64,000 nt of DNA from Rhinopithecus roxellana. Lineage: Eukaryota; Chordata; Mammalia; Primates; Cercopithecidae. The stretch spans positions 23,242,620 to 23,306,619 of the forward strand of contig NC_044568.1 of assembly GCF_007565055.1 (NCBI RefSeq), read 5' to 3'. The position numbers and the translations under genes were made by a program. Below, piece after piece: positions 1-9,960 of the stretch (its first letter is position 1; each line of letters starts with the position of its first letter). A model generated the notes under the pieces. The model was given only the letters and a program-made list of their open reading frames with translations. It was not told the origin of the DNA and ran no database searches.

Positions 1-2013
1 AGTCCACATAGCACTAGCTGAGGTCTGCCCTCCTTTTAGAGGTGAGTCTTCACACCTTCAGAACTTATCATATCATCAATGCAGTGTTATTATGGTCTCC
101 AAAAGTTTTTGGACCTGGATCTCTTTGCTTAAGGGGATTTTGTCCCAAGCAAAATACAGGGGCCTCAGGGGACTGGATGGAGCCAGAGAGAGGCTTGAGT
201 GAGGTAGAGTCCCTGGCCCAGCACTCAGGCCAGAGCCAAGGGAGATCAGTTGCGATGCTTGTTATAGCCTCAGACAACGACCCACTAACCACGAGCTGGC
301 AATCACGTGATGAAAGCAGAGCCAAGAGCTTTATCAGTTTTATAATTTCCATGGTCTACATCTCTGTTGAGTACATTATTCCCCTTTCACTTTTGGGAAA
401 ACCAAAGCTCAGAGATGATAAGTGCTAGAGCCCGTTGAGTCTGTTTGCCCTAGAGAGCTTGAGTTCTTGCCCAGAGGTTTTGGGCTGACTCTGGGCTTAG
501 GTCACCCAAGGAGCTTGACTGGGTGGGGTGACTAGAGCATATGGACAGGACTATTCAGATAGTGGTGTGGCCAGCCATTAGACATGGAGGGCATGAGGAG
601 CAGGGCCCAGAACTCAGGAATAATGCCTGGAGCAAACAGGTATCAGTGCCCCTGCTGAGGATCTCCAGGGTTGGGAAGGCTCTCACGAGACCAAGATTTT
701 CCCAGAGACACTCCAGTATCTCAGCTCACATTGTGTTCCCTCTGAGTCTGCTCTGCTCAGTCTAGGGAATCCTTTTCTGATGCTGTGGTGGGAAACCTTG
801 CTCAGATCCACCATTTATTCTCTCCAATCTATCTCTAGTTGCTGCAGGGCCTACGTTTTGAAAACTCAAAAGCCAGTAACAAAATGATGACTGGAAGAGG
901 AGTAAGGGGGGAGCTAAGGAAATGGCAGGAACACTGGTTAAGTCTTCAAACTTGTGTCACCACCACACCCCCCTCCACCAAGAAATACGTTACCTCGGTT
1001 GTTAAGCATTGATTCATCCAGCATTTAGAAGTGCAAACCTCCAGTTGTTTTGGGGGGATACAGTTCCTCATTTTTTCCTCTCCTTTATACTTTAAAGGTG
1101 AGGAAAGATCTATGCTAGTTTTTTCTTTTTTTTTTTAATCCCCAGAGACCCAAGAAGTCAAGAAGGAGCCTGAACCAAAGTCCCTGATTAGAAGGTGCCC
1201 CTATAGAAGCTGAAAAGAAGCTTTATACGAAAATAAAAATAGAAAAAGTAATACCAGTGGCATAGGATTTATTTTTTTTTTTCTTGCCACTAAGAATAGC
1301 AGCAGTCAACTCCCTGCACTCTGGGCCCATCTTCTGAAGCTCATTGTGGTGGGAGCTAGAATCCATTTTCTGTTTCAATTGACGTTAATTTCATCCCAGC
1401 ATATTTCGGGCCTCTCATCACAAGATGATTCATTGCTGCATGTAAGCGAGTACAATCAGCTCAAATATTTGTAGTCTTCATGCAATTGCTGTAAGAAAAC
1501 AGGGGATTGCGTGCCGCAGATCGCTCCCCTCCCCACCGGCCCCTATGCTGGACTGAGGTGTCAGGTTAAAATGACAGGCAGCTGCCTGGTTCATCCTCTT
1601 TTGCTTTGCTGACTTAGAGCCACACAAAGATCCATCCCCCTGGAGACCAGCAGCTTCTGTCAAGAAGATATTTTTGTGGAGAGGGTTATGCCCCCAACAG
1701 CCTAGCCAGGAATATTTCCAAAGTCACTTTGGAGGAAAATCTTGTCAGATCTTCCCCTTACATGGTTTTCTAAACTTTATGTCCAAGAAACTCTTAGGGT
1801 AAGTTTTCTTAGTGATTATCTTAGCATCCTAGACTCACAGGGCATAGGAGGCCTCAGACCTCTTCCTCGCCATTCCAGAAATGATACTGGGGAGGCAACT
1901 GAGAAACACAGATTGTGCAAAGACTCATCAAGGGTGAAGTGGCAAGAGAATCTAGATTAGAATCCAGATCATCTCCCAATTCATGGTCCAGTGTATACGC
2001 AGCTGTATTCTTT
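1..2013. other. Unique non-coding sequence, no gene recognised
   Basis: No Alu, LTR or LINE is recognisable here. Open frames such as the one at 42-428 are short, lack recognisable domains, and overlap equally open frames on the other strand, so I do not call them genes. T-rich runs occur near 1119-1137 and 1270-1283. The part at about 1370-1530 is repeat-free, contains several CpGs and AT-rich homeodomain-like motifs, and is the most enhancer-like piece; that is inference only. Confidence 0.6.
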
Positions 2014-2308
2014 GGTTTGTTTCTTGAGCTAGAGTCTTGCTTTGTTGCCCAGGCTGGAGTGCAGTGGCGTGATCTCACGTCACTTCGACCTCTACCTTCC
2101 AGGTTCAAGCAATTCTTGTGCCTCAGCCTCCCAAGTAGCTGGGATTACAGGCATACGCCACCATGCCTGGCTAATTTTTGTTTTTTTAGTCAAGACAGGA
2201 TTTTGCCATTTTGGCCAGGCTGCTCTCGAACTCCTGGCCTCAAGTGATCTGTCCACCTCGGCCTCCCGAAGCACTGGGATTACAGACATTAGCCACCATG
2301 CCCAGCCA
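2014..2308 (-). mobile_element. Alu SINE (AluS/J-like), antisense
   Basis: The plus strand reads as a reverse-complemented Alu: a T-rich start, then the antisense right arm (cccaggctggagtgcagtgg), then the antisense left arm (ctcggcctccc, gggattacag) ending at cccagcc. Both arms are present, so it is nearly full length. Many substitutions and lost CpGs indicate an older AluS or AluJ copy. It is followed about 20 bp later by a second Alu in the same orientation. Open frames across it are antisense Alu translations, not genes. Confidence 0.95.
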
Positions 2309-2329
2309 GCCGTTCATATTCTATAGGTT

Positions 2330-2630
2330 TTATTGTTTTTATTTTTCTGAGATGGAGTCTCACTCAGTCACCCAGGCTGGAGTGCAGTGGCGTGATCTCA
2401 GCTCACTGCAACCTCTGCCTCCCGGGTTCAAGTGATTCTCCTGCCTCAGCCTCCCAGGTAGCTGGGATCACATGCGTGTGCCACCATGTCCAGCTAATTT
2501 CTGTATTTTCAGTAGAGATGGGGTTTCACCATGTTGGCCAGACTGGTCTCGAACTCCCAGCCTCAAGCAATCCACCCACCTCGGCCTCCCAAAGTGATGG
2601 GATTACAGGCATGAGCCACCACACCTGGCC
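2330..2630 (-). mobile_element. Alu SINE (AluS-like), antisense
   Basis: A second full-length antisense Alu, with gagatggagtctcactc at the start, cccaggctggagtgcagtgg in the right arm and acctggcc at the left-arm terminus. It lies directly downstream of another minus-strand Alu in the same orientation, so the two form a direct tandem pair that could recombine unequally. Divergence fits an AluS subfamily. Confidence 0.95.
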
Positions 2631-4229
2631 ATATGGGTTTTATTTTAGAATAGCTTCCTTCTGATTAAAAGTATATTCCTGACACAGAATTTTTGAAATA
2701 TGAAATATTTATTCCAAAATCCCAGTCCTCAAAGATAATACCACCAAGACTACCTTCGTGGTCATCTAACCTGTGCAGCCACAAAAACTTTGCCCTCAGA
2801 AGGTTCCTACGCTTGGTTTAAGCCTCTGCTGTCATATCTTGAATTTCTTAATTTTTTTAATGAAGGGCCCTGCATTTCTATTTTGCACTGGGTTCTGCTA
2901 ATTACATAGCTGGTCCTAATCACCATTAACATTTTAGTGCTATCTTCTCCAATGCCTTGAATCTTGCTTCATCCCATTCATTCATCTATTCATTCATTTG
3001 CTCACTCAACAAATGTTCATTGGGTGCCTAGGAGGCATGGAATCCCATGAAAATATCATTGAAAGGAGGGCGTGAGTGCATTATCCCATCAATACAAATT
3101 ATTATGTTGGGATTGTTGATCTAGGAAGATTAAAATGATTGTGCACAGAGAAAGAATGGACTGAAACTCATTTGAGGCAGAGGTCAGGCAGAGGGAAGAA
3201 GGTCAGGCATGGTTCTGTGTCATCAATGGTAACTACTCTGCATGTGCATGTGTGTGAGAGGTTCTGATGCAGATAGTGAGGGCAGAGCTTGAGTGCAGAC
3301 AGGTGTTACTGACATGTAAGCAATGGCTTACACAAAACACCTGTAACTACAGACACTTCTACAGCCTAGCTATAGGAAATAGGATTACTCTCTATCCAGT
3401 TCCTACAAAGTTCAGCTCCACAGCCATGGCCCAGCACTTCCAGTAAAAATTTAGTAATTGCTCTGCTGACCTTGCTCTTTCCTGAGTTTCCCAGCATTTT
3501 TAGGGCCAGAGAATGGGAATGAATTTATTTGCCCTAAAGTCTAGAGAAAGATGGCTTCAAAGCAATGGAGAGCTATTTCCTCCAAGCAGCAGGTAGAAAA
3601 TGTAAAAGAAAGAAAGAGAATTACCTCAATTACATGGTAGACATTGGAAATGCAAGGACAAAGGTCTGTAGGGTCTAAATGTTATTTCTCCACTAGAAAA
3701 AAAAAAAATGTAACCTTTTTCTGGACCAAAGGCATCTGATATGAATGCTCCACATTTATAGTAATATACCCCACAGGATATTTGAAAGCTCTGATTTAAT
3801 CTTTAATTTCCCCCCAACGAGGTGTGGGCCTGAATTGTACCACAGCAATAAGATAGAAGTTCTGACTCTAAAACTAGGAGATGTTCCCACTTCATAAATT
3901 TTTACCTGTCCTCCAGAGGCTCTAGAAAAGAGGAATGGTCAAAATTCCAATTGCCTTCTTGATGTCTGACTCTACTTCTCTTGCTGTTGAACACCGCCAA
4001 GGAGAAAATTCTCAAGACCCAATGAGTTGAGAGAAAAACATCCTTTATCACAAACCAGGCTAACTTTGCCTTCACACCCTCCACCTTCCTCCTAGATAAA
4101 CTTATTCTCACTACTTCCCTGGACATTTTCCTGTAGATGGACCAGGCTTGACACCAATAAATATTCAAGTCAAATAGCTCTGATGAGATTTGAAATAACT
4201 ACTGGAGGATGTCTCACGTAAAGTCAGTC
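2631..4229. other. Mostly unique sequence with a short ATTC-rich SINE/LINE-like remnant
   Basis: No gene is recognised. At about 2970-3030 a cattcattcatctattcatt stretch leads into a motif like the antisense 3' tail of MIR/L2 (aacaaatgttcattgggtgcct), so a small ancient remnant is likely. A pure A run sits at about 3697-3709. The rest shows no repeat I can name. The 88-codon minus-strand frame near 3902-4168 has no recognisable domain. Confidence 0.5.
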
Positions 4230-4905
4230 TGCCTACCACTTTCCTTGCCCCCTCCAATTAACACTCCTTACTAAGACCAAAGTGACATTCTAAAAACTAA
4301 CTCTGACCATATGCAGAACAGATGTCCCACATCCCCAAAGCCCACCTAAGTTGAAGGCAGCAGTGATGGATAGTCCTGTCCACATACCCAGTATCCCACC
4401 TCAAGGATGCACTAAGATGTCTCTCTGCTTTTCTAGCTCTAGGCTTTCTCTGAAGTTCCAGAAGCCAGCTAATCCATCAGTAGATGCAGCCCAGTGTGCA
4501 AGGAATTACTGCTTCTGAGGGCACCCTTTGCTAATGAAGGATAGAAGTCAGTGCATCAATGTCCTCCAGTTCCCATTCTTCTGTAGGACAATTCAGAGAC
4601 ATGTTCCACATCATTCATTAAAGGACCTCTAGCAAGATTAAGATCTGCCTGGCCCATGGTAGTTTCTAGCTCAATAACATTGTTGCATTGCTTTTCCACG
4701 CTCCCTCTGTTTCCTGGGATCACCTTCCACTTAAACCACATGCACTGAAATCCTCATCTTAGTCTCTGCTTTCAGAGAAACCCAAACTAAGAAACCATCT
4801 CATTCCCTTCCTTAAAACCTTTCAAAATCTCTTTGTTTCAGATGAACCTGAACCTGAAGCTCCTTAGCTTAATATTCAAGGCCCTTAAGAGTTTGCTTTT
4901 TGTTT
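4230..4905 (+). mobile_element. L2 LINE fragment(s), sense
   Basis: Two blocks resemble the 3' half of L2. Near 4280-4320 the sequence has gtgacattctaaaaactaac, where L2 has a similar 'gatctttctaaaa' segment. At about 4795-4895 it matches the stretch 'cttaaaacccttcaatggc...aaactccttagcctggcatacaaggccct'. The sequence between is too diverged or has been replaced. L2 is an ancient, inactive CR1-clade LINE of mammals. A further L2 block lies at 5200-5500. Confidence 0.55.
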
Positions 4906-4909
4906 TTTC

Positions 4910-4989
4910 CTCCCTAATTTTATTTTAGGTTCGGGGGGTACATGTGTGAGTTTTTTATATGGATAAATTACCTGTTATGGGGATTTGGT
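4910..4989 (-). mobile_element. L1 3'-UTR fragment, antisense
   Basis: The stretch attttattttaggttcgggg, then gtacatgtgtgag and ttatatggataaatt, matches the reverse complement of the L1 3' end (in sense: ...acctatgtaacaaacctgcacatgtacccc...). Only about 75 bp is present. It sits between two L2 blocks, so it was probably inserted into the older L2. Confidence 0.7.
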
Positions 4990-5100
4990 AGATGGCTGAC
5001 TAGATGCAGCCAGGAAGAGCATCTCCCATGGAGAGATCAGACCATCAGGAAGAATGGCACACTCTGAGCAACTCTTCTGAAGGGAGGTATTGATAACGGA
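4990..5100 (+). mobile_element. Possible L1 5'-UTR-like piece, inverted relative to the adjacent 3' end
   Basis: Starting at gatggctgactagatgcagcc, the next 100 bp resembles the start of primate L1 5' UTRs (gatggc-ga-tag-agcagc ... tcccatggagaga ... cagacca). It reads on the plus strand, whereas the adjoining 3' end reads on the minus strand. Together they could be one insertion with a twin-priming inversion and a large internal deletion. The assignment is tentative. Confidence 0.35.
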
Positions 5101-5199
5101 TTGAGGTTGAATTTGCTTCTTGACTGCTACTCCTCATGTGAACCCCGAATGCCAGCTGTACCCACTTACCCACAGTTGAAACCCACCACCCAGCTGCAC

Positions 5200-5500
5200 A
5201 CCCTCACATCTTCTCAAGCTGAGCTCTCTCTTCTCCATCTCCTTGTACCCATCTCGCTCCTACTCAGGTCTCAAGACCCTAGTTTAATGCTCCCTTATCT
5301 GGGAATCCTTGCCCACTCCATCCTCTGCACTCAGATGCATTTTCCTGGTGGCTCTTTCATGGCATCAACATTTGTGTACTGGCTTACCTCCCTGAAAGAA
5401 AGTGAGCTCCTCAAGGGTAAGACCAGGTCTTCATCTGTCCATGGAGCCCCAGGCTACATGCAGAGCTTGGCACACTGTAGAGGTGCACGTACACATTTTT
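5200..5500 (+). mobile_element. L2 LINE 3' region, sense
   Basis: It carries the L2 order of motifs: a C/T-rich segment with 'caggtctcaagacc', then 'gggaatccttgcccactcc', then 'agtgagctcctcaagggtaagaccaggtc', and finally 'cagagcttggcacactgtagaggtgc', corresponding to the L2 3' 'cctagcacagtgcctggcacatagtagg' end. The open frame across it (5101-5502) is therefore not a gene. Confidence 0.6.
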
Positions 5501-5607
5501 AAAGAGCCATGTGGCTTTCCCTTCTATCCTTAGCTACATTTGGTGTCCTTCATGAGTCCTGGACATTATTGGTATTTTATGTTGGCAACAAAGAAAATTT
5601 TTGTTGT

Positions 5608-5896
5608 TGTTGTTTTGTTTTTTTGTGATGGAGTCTCGCTTTGTTGCCCAAGCTGGAGCGCAGTGGCTCGATCTCGGCTCATTGCAAGCTCCACCTCCCA
5701 GGTTCGCTATTCTCCTGCCTCAGCCTCCCAAGTAGCTGGGACTACAGGCACCTGCCACCACACCTGGTTAATTTTTCGTATTTTTAGTAGAGATGGGGTT
5801 TCACCATGTTAGCCAGGATGGTCTCGATCTCCTGACCTCGTGATCCACCCACCTCAGCCTCCCAAAGTGCTGGGATTACAGGCATGAGCCACTGTT
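5608..5896 (-). mobile_element. Alu SINE (AluY/S-like), antisense
   Basis: Antisense Alu with ggagtctcgctttgttgccc, gtatttttagtagagatggg, ctcgatctcctgacctcgtg and gggattacaggcatgagcc. The 'tctcgatctcctgacctcgtgat' form is typical of AluY/Sc-type elements. The last 20 or so bases of the left arm are missing or diverged (it stops around 'ccactgttccc'). It lies head-to-head with the next Alu, only about 32 bp away. Confidence 0.93.
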
Positions 5897-5913
5897 CCCA
5901 AAAAATGTTTTTT

Positions 5914-5927
5914 AAAGAAGTGGCATA
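5914..5927. repeat. Target-site duplication, left copy (14 bp)
   Basis: aaagaagtggcata lies immediately 5' of the following Alu and recurs at 6260-6273 directly after its A tail. The exact 14-bp match shows retrotransposition by target-primed reverse transcription and fixes the ends of the Alu. Confidence 0.93.
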
Positions 5928-6212
5928 GGCCGGGTGCGGTGGCTCACACCTGTAATCTCAGAACTTTGAGAAGTCAAGGCAGGTGGATCACGAGGTCAGG
6001 AGTTCAAGACCAGCCTGGCCAATGTGGTGAAACCACATCTCTACTAAAGATACAAAAATTTGCTAGGCATAGTGGTGCATGCCTGTAATCCCAGCTACTC
6101 GGGAGGCTGAAGCAGGAGAACTGATTGAACCAGGACCTGGGAAGCAGAGGTTGCAATGAGCCGAGATTGTGCCACTGCACTCCAGCCTTGGCTACAGAGG
6201 GAGACTCCATCT

Positions 6213-6262
<50 letters not shown>
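5928..6262 (+). mobile_element. Alu SINE with 46-base A tail, sense
   Basis: It starts ggccgggtgcggtggctcac and contains both arms (gccaatgtggtgaaacc, ggttgcaatgagccgagatt, cactgcactccagcc). It ends in an uninterrupted A run from 6217 to 6262, 46 bases. A pure tail this long usually marks a fairly young or tail-expanded insertion, although the body has several substitutions (aatctcagaactttgagaag), fitting AluS. The exact flanking duplication is at 5914-5927 and 6260-6273. Confidence 0.96.
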
Positions 6263-6264
<2 letters not shown>

Positions 6265-6273
6265 AGTGGCATA

Positions 6274-7149
6274 AAGTGACTCACTCAAACATTTACTGAC
6301 ATATCCACCAAGCAAAATCCCCCATTCTGGAGTGAGGAGAGTGAATAATGTTGCCCCACAGATATTGACACACTGGCCAAGGCACACAGAGAGCCTAAGT
6401 GGAAGTGTCTGAGGGTCTTAGAATGTTTGCGATGTGCAAACCTGAGAAATTATACAGCCCAGCCAACAATGGGGAAGTGACTTGTTTAACGGGACAAGGC
6501 AAGGACTAGAAATCCAGGCTCTGAATTTCCAAGCGAGCATCCTTTCCACTCACCCACATCGCTGCTCACAAAGGGCGAGCTGGAACCAGGCTGGCTGGGC
6601 CTTGGTCATTTCTAGCAGGTCAGAATGCAATATTTTTTGAAGGGTAAGGAAGTAGCAGGGAAGCAGTACTTCAGGAAAACTAATTGTCCCATGCACCCCA
6701 ATTCAAACTGAATCTGGTGAATTTCCCCAAAGGAATTCTAGAATACAGCTCAGGAAAAAAAAAAAAAAAAAAAAGAATAAGCAGGGATAATTGAGTTGAT
6801 AGATCAGGTTTTCTGGTGTGTGCTATGTATTCTAAATATTTTTCCTTGTTTTCTTGTTGCTACATGTATAGAACAAAAGCTTCCTTTCTGCACTGTGCAT
6901 TGTGCAAAATATAAAGTTGTGAAGTCTGTGATGTAGGAAAGGCCTTCTTTAGTTCATTTCCATTGCTCCAGCACTGACTAGTTAACCCTATTGCCACCTC
7001 AGGTCAATAGAACTGAATTATGTATTCAGCAAAGTGGATGGAAGAGAGGATGGATGAGTGGACGGCTGACAGAGGGGTGGTGCATGGGTGGGTGGAGGGG
7101 TGAGGTTTCTCCTCAGGACTTCACTTCTTTCCCTGTTCCTTCATGATCT
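6274..7149. other. Unique sequence between Alu and LTR, no gene recognised
   Basis: No dispersed repeat is recognised. An A20 run occupies 6755-6774. A G-rich ggatgagtgg/gggtgggtgg-like patch lies at about 7030-7100. No open frame of note. Confidence 0.5.
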
Positions 7150-7155
7150 CTTCTC
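7150..7155. repeat. 6-bp target-site duplication, left copy
   Basis: cttctc precedes the LTR and is repeated exactly at 8144-8149. A 6-bp duplication is the size made by betaretrovirus-like (HERV-K class) integrases. Confidence 0.9.
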
Positions 7156-8143
7156 TGTTGCGGGGAAGTCAGGGACCTCAAACGGAGGGACTGGCTGAAG
7201 CCATGGCAGAAGAATATAAATTGTGAAGATTTTATGGACATTTATTAGTTTTTTAAATTAATACTCTTGTGATTTTTTATGCCTGCCTTCACTTTAATCT
7301 CTTAATTCTGTTATCTTTATAAGCGGAGGATGTATGTCCCCTTAGGACCTTGTGATGATTGCGTTAACCGTACAAATTGTTTGTAGAGCATGTGTGTTTG
7401 AACAATATGAAATCTGGGCACCTTGAAAAAAGAACAGGATAACAGCGACGTTTAGGGAACGAGGGAGATAACTTTAAAGTCTGGCTGCCCGTGGGCCGGG
7501 CAGAACAGAGCCATATTTCTCTTATTACTGAAAATGGGTAAGAGAAGTATTGCTAAATTTTTTTCCCCAGTAAGAAATATTAATAATTAACAGCCCTGAG
7601 AAAATAATGCATTCCCAGAGGAGGCCTCTAAAATGGCCGCTCTGGGGGTGTCTGCCTTATGCAGATGTAGATAGGGATGAAACACACCCTAGTCTCTTGC
7701 AGCGCCCCCAGGCTTGTTAGGATTAGAAAATTCCAGCCTGGCAAATTTTAGTCAGACCGGTTTTTTGGTCTTGAACCTTGTTTATCAATGACAACGCATG
7801 TACAGCGGGACACGGAAGTTTGTTAGTGATTTTAATTTTGCCCTGACCTTGTGATCTCGCCCTGACCTTCTGCCTTGTGATCTTTTGTCGCCCTTGAAGC
7901 ATGTGATCTCTGTGACCCACACCTATCCATACACTCCCTCCCCTTTTAAAAATCACTAATAAAAACTTGCTAGTTTTGTGGCTTTGGGGGCATCACAGAA
8001 CCTGCCGACATGTGATGTCTCCCCTGGACACCCAGCTTTACAATTTCTCTCTTTTGTACTCTTTCATTTCTCAGACCAGCCGACGTTTAGGGAAAACAGA
8101 AAAGGACCCACGTAAAATATCTGGGGCCAAATTTCCTCCGATA
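7156..8143 (+). mobile_element. Solo LTR of a class II endogenous retrovirus (ERVK, MER11-like)
   Basis: The sequence runs from tgttgcggggaagtcaggga to cctccgata, 988 bp, the size of an ERVK LTR. It shows the R-region features of this LTR class: 'cactccctccccttttaaaaatcactaataaaaacttgc', with a poly(A) signal AATAAA at 7958-7963, then 'ggggcatcacagaacctgccgacatgtgatgtc'. It is a single LTR with no gag, pol or env sequence next to it, so it is a solo LTR left by recombination. Exact cttctc duplications flank it. The right terminus is TA rather than the usual CA. I recall this family as MER11 (HML-8), but other HML LTRs were not excluded. Confidence 0.85.
7958..7963 (+). promoter_or_regulatory. 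Retroviral poly(A) signal AATAAA inside the LTR
   Basis: AATAAA lies about 180 bp from the LTR 3' end, in the expected position upstream of the R/U5 boundary. It may still be able to end transcripts entering from the left. Function is inferred. Confidence 0.5.
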
Positions 8144-8149
8144 CTTCTC

Positions 8150-8884
8150 TACCCTTAGCACCCCAGATTCATTACCCTTTTGCATTTTTCAAGACAACTC
8201 TTGGGACAGAACCTAATGTTTTTCCCCTAGTAGGTAGAACGTCTCAATAACTCAGAGGTTTCCCAGGCTTTCCTCGTCTCCTGGAGAAATGAGTTTTCTA
8301 CACTATGAAAAGCCTTTCTTTATATCCTTATCACCCAGTTAGGCTGGTCCTCAGAAGTCTGTTAAGTGTCAAAGGCCATCACCCAGACATTCTGCAAGAG
8401 AGAAGTCCCGAGACCCTTCTGAAGGGAGGAGTCCAACCTGGTCCATGCTGAGCCCTGCTGTTCTTGTGCCCCATGATCTGATGTCACCCTCCCCAGGCAG
8501 TTCACTCAGAAGCAGCCAGTGCCTCCGTTTACCATCACCTCCCCATTCATTTTAGCATTTTGCATAATGTGGTTTCCCCAGACAGTTTCCATCATGTTTA
8601 TTTCAGGAACTTCAGTAGTCACTATTAGCATGACCTACATATTTTTTGATATCCTAGGTGTTCTCCAATTATCATTAACCCAGTATGTTTTAAAACCAGT
8701 CTTGGAAGTAATTATAGCAGGGAACTAGTTTTACTTCTTTCCATCAACAGGAAGAAAGAATAAGAGAAGGATTTCAATCATAAGCTGAGAAATCTGCTTC
8801 TTAAGCAAAAATCCAGGAGAAAAATTGGCCACTAGGGAAAGATGGAAGCAAAGATTTCTTGATCCCTTCTTCCACACTAGATAT
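8150..8884. other. Unique sequence, no gene recognised
   Basis: No dispersed repeat is recognised. The longest frame (8519-8728, 69 codons) is hydrophobic but has no recognisable domain or neighbouring splice context. Confidence 0.45.
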
Positions 8885-9040
8885 TTTCACCCATTATTGC
8901 CCACAATCCTCCTAACAACTTACAAAATAAGTATTTCTATTACCACTTTTACAGATGGAGGAACTGAAGCTTAGAGAAGTTGGAATTGTTTTCAAGGTGA
9001 AAAGGCTAGTAATAGAGAAGCAGAGGTCTAAGCTGTGCAA
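8885..9040 (-). mobile_element. MIR SINE, antisense
   Basis: The plus strand shows the reverse-complement MIR core: 'cacaatcctcctaacaacttacaaaataagtatttctattaccac', then 'tttacagatggaggaactgaagcttagagaagtt' and 'aaggctagtaatagagaagcagag'. MIR is an ancient tRNA-derived mammalian SINE. The copy is diverged but collinear. Confidence 0.75.
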
Positions 9041-9151
9041 ACAAGCTTTGCAATTCCACAAGCTTACCCAGAGGTGGTCTCTGGTTGGGTCTGATCACCA
9101 GGCCCCACCAGCACCTTCTCTGCAGAACAGCATCCTGTGGCTTGAGAGAAG

Positions 9152-9156
9152 GCAGC
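9152..9156. repeat. 5-bp target-site duplication, left copy
   Basis: gcagc flanks the LTR on the left and recurs exactly at 9526-9530. Five bases is the expected size for ERVL-MaLR elements. Confidence 0.88.
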
Positions 9157-9525
9157 TGATATGGTTTGGCTGTGACCCTACCCAAACCCCATCTAGAAGT
9201 GCAGCTCCCATAATTCCTATGTGTCATGGGAGGGACCTGGTGGGAGGTAATTGAGTCATGGGGGTGGGTCTCTCCCATGCTGTTCTCTCCCATGCTGTGG
9301 AAGTAAGTCTCAGGAGATCTGGTGGTTTTATAAATGGGAGTTCCCCTGCACAAGCTCTCTTGCCCACTGCCATGTAAGAAGTCCCTGTGCTCTTCTTTCA
9401 TCTTCTGCCCTGATTGTGAGGTACCCCCAGCCATGTGGAACTGTAAGTCCATTAAACTTCTTTCCTTTATAAATTCCCAAGTCTTGGGTATGTCTTTATT
9501 AGCAGCCTGAGAACAGATTAATACA
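9157..9525 (+). mobile_element. Solo MaLR LTR (MST/THE1 class)
   Basis: It begins tgatatggtttggctgtgac and ends gaacagattaataca, both diagnostic of MST/THE1 LTRs. Internal landmarks are 'catgggagggacctggtgggaggtaattgagtcatggg', 'ggttttataaatgggag' and 'taagtccattaaacttctttcctttataaattccc'. At 369 bp it is full length. Exact gcagc duplications show one clean integration followed by LTR-LTR recombination. No internal MaLR sequence adjoins it. The minus-strand open frame at 9006-9734 crosses it and is not a gene. Confidence 0.93.
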
Positions 9526-9530
9526 GCAGC

Positions 9531-9960
9531 CATGTTCTTCCTCAGCTTTGGCCCTGCCCAGCCCCCACTAAACACAGTTGATTGGTCCAGGGTTTGACAT
9601 TCAACCCAAGCCTGATCAATCAGAATCCTTCTCTGGGATTTTTCACATTGGAACTGAAAATCAGAGCCAGACCCTCTCTGATATCTGGCAGCAGAAGATG
9701 TGAGACTGACATGAAGGCCAGGAGCAGTGGGCAATCATTCTCAGGAGAGAGTAGAGATGACACAGGAGCAGAGAGGGATGGCAGTGTCTGAGATCCGTGT
9801 ATGGTCAGTGCCCAAAGTCTAGCTGGGTCTCCTCTCTTCCTGGGGCTTAGTTCTTCAATGAATTCTCCCTTGCAATCCATGAGTCAATAAATGTTCCTCT
9901 GTCTAAGCCAGTAGTAGTTATATTTTAGTTTTTGACAATCAAAAAGAGTTCAGATGGACA
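9531..9960 (+). mobile_element. Ancient LTR-like repeat, subfamily not identified
   Basis: Motifs such as 'gttgattggtccagggtttgacattcaacccaagcctgatcaatcagaatcc' and a 3' part 'ccatgagtcaataaatgttcctctgtctaagccagt' resemble a mammalian LTR-type repeat in which a T-T-A-A-G-C-C motif follows an AATAAA signal near the end. The AATAAA at about 9886-9891 fits an LTR poly(A) signal on the plus strand. I cannot name the family securely. Confidence 0.4.

Noticed and set aside
2042..2664. Open frames on the plus strand with LECSGVIS.../SQVAGIT-type peptides
   Set aside because: These are the standard translations of antisense Alu and recur at each antisense Alu (5540, 13311, 22872, 50453, 63583).
5101..5502. 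133-codon plus-strand frame
   Set aside because: Lies in L2 LINE 3' sequence, which is non-coding in this region.
9006..9734. A 242-codon minus-strand open frame, the longest in the window
   Set aside because: It runs antisense through the MST/THE1 LTR and neighbouring LTR-like repeat. No recognisable domain or gene context; chance frame in repeat DNA.
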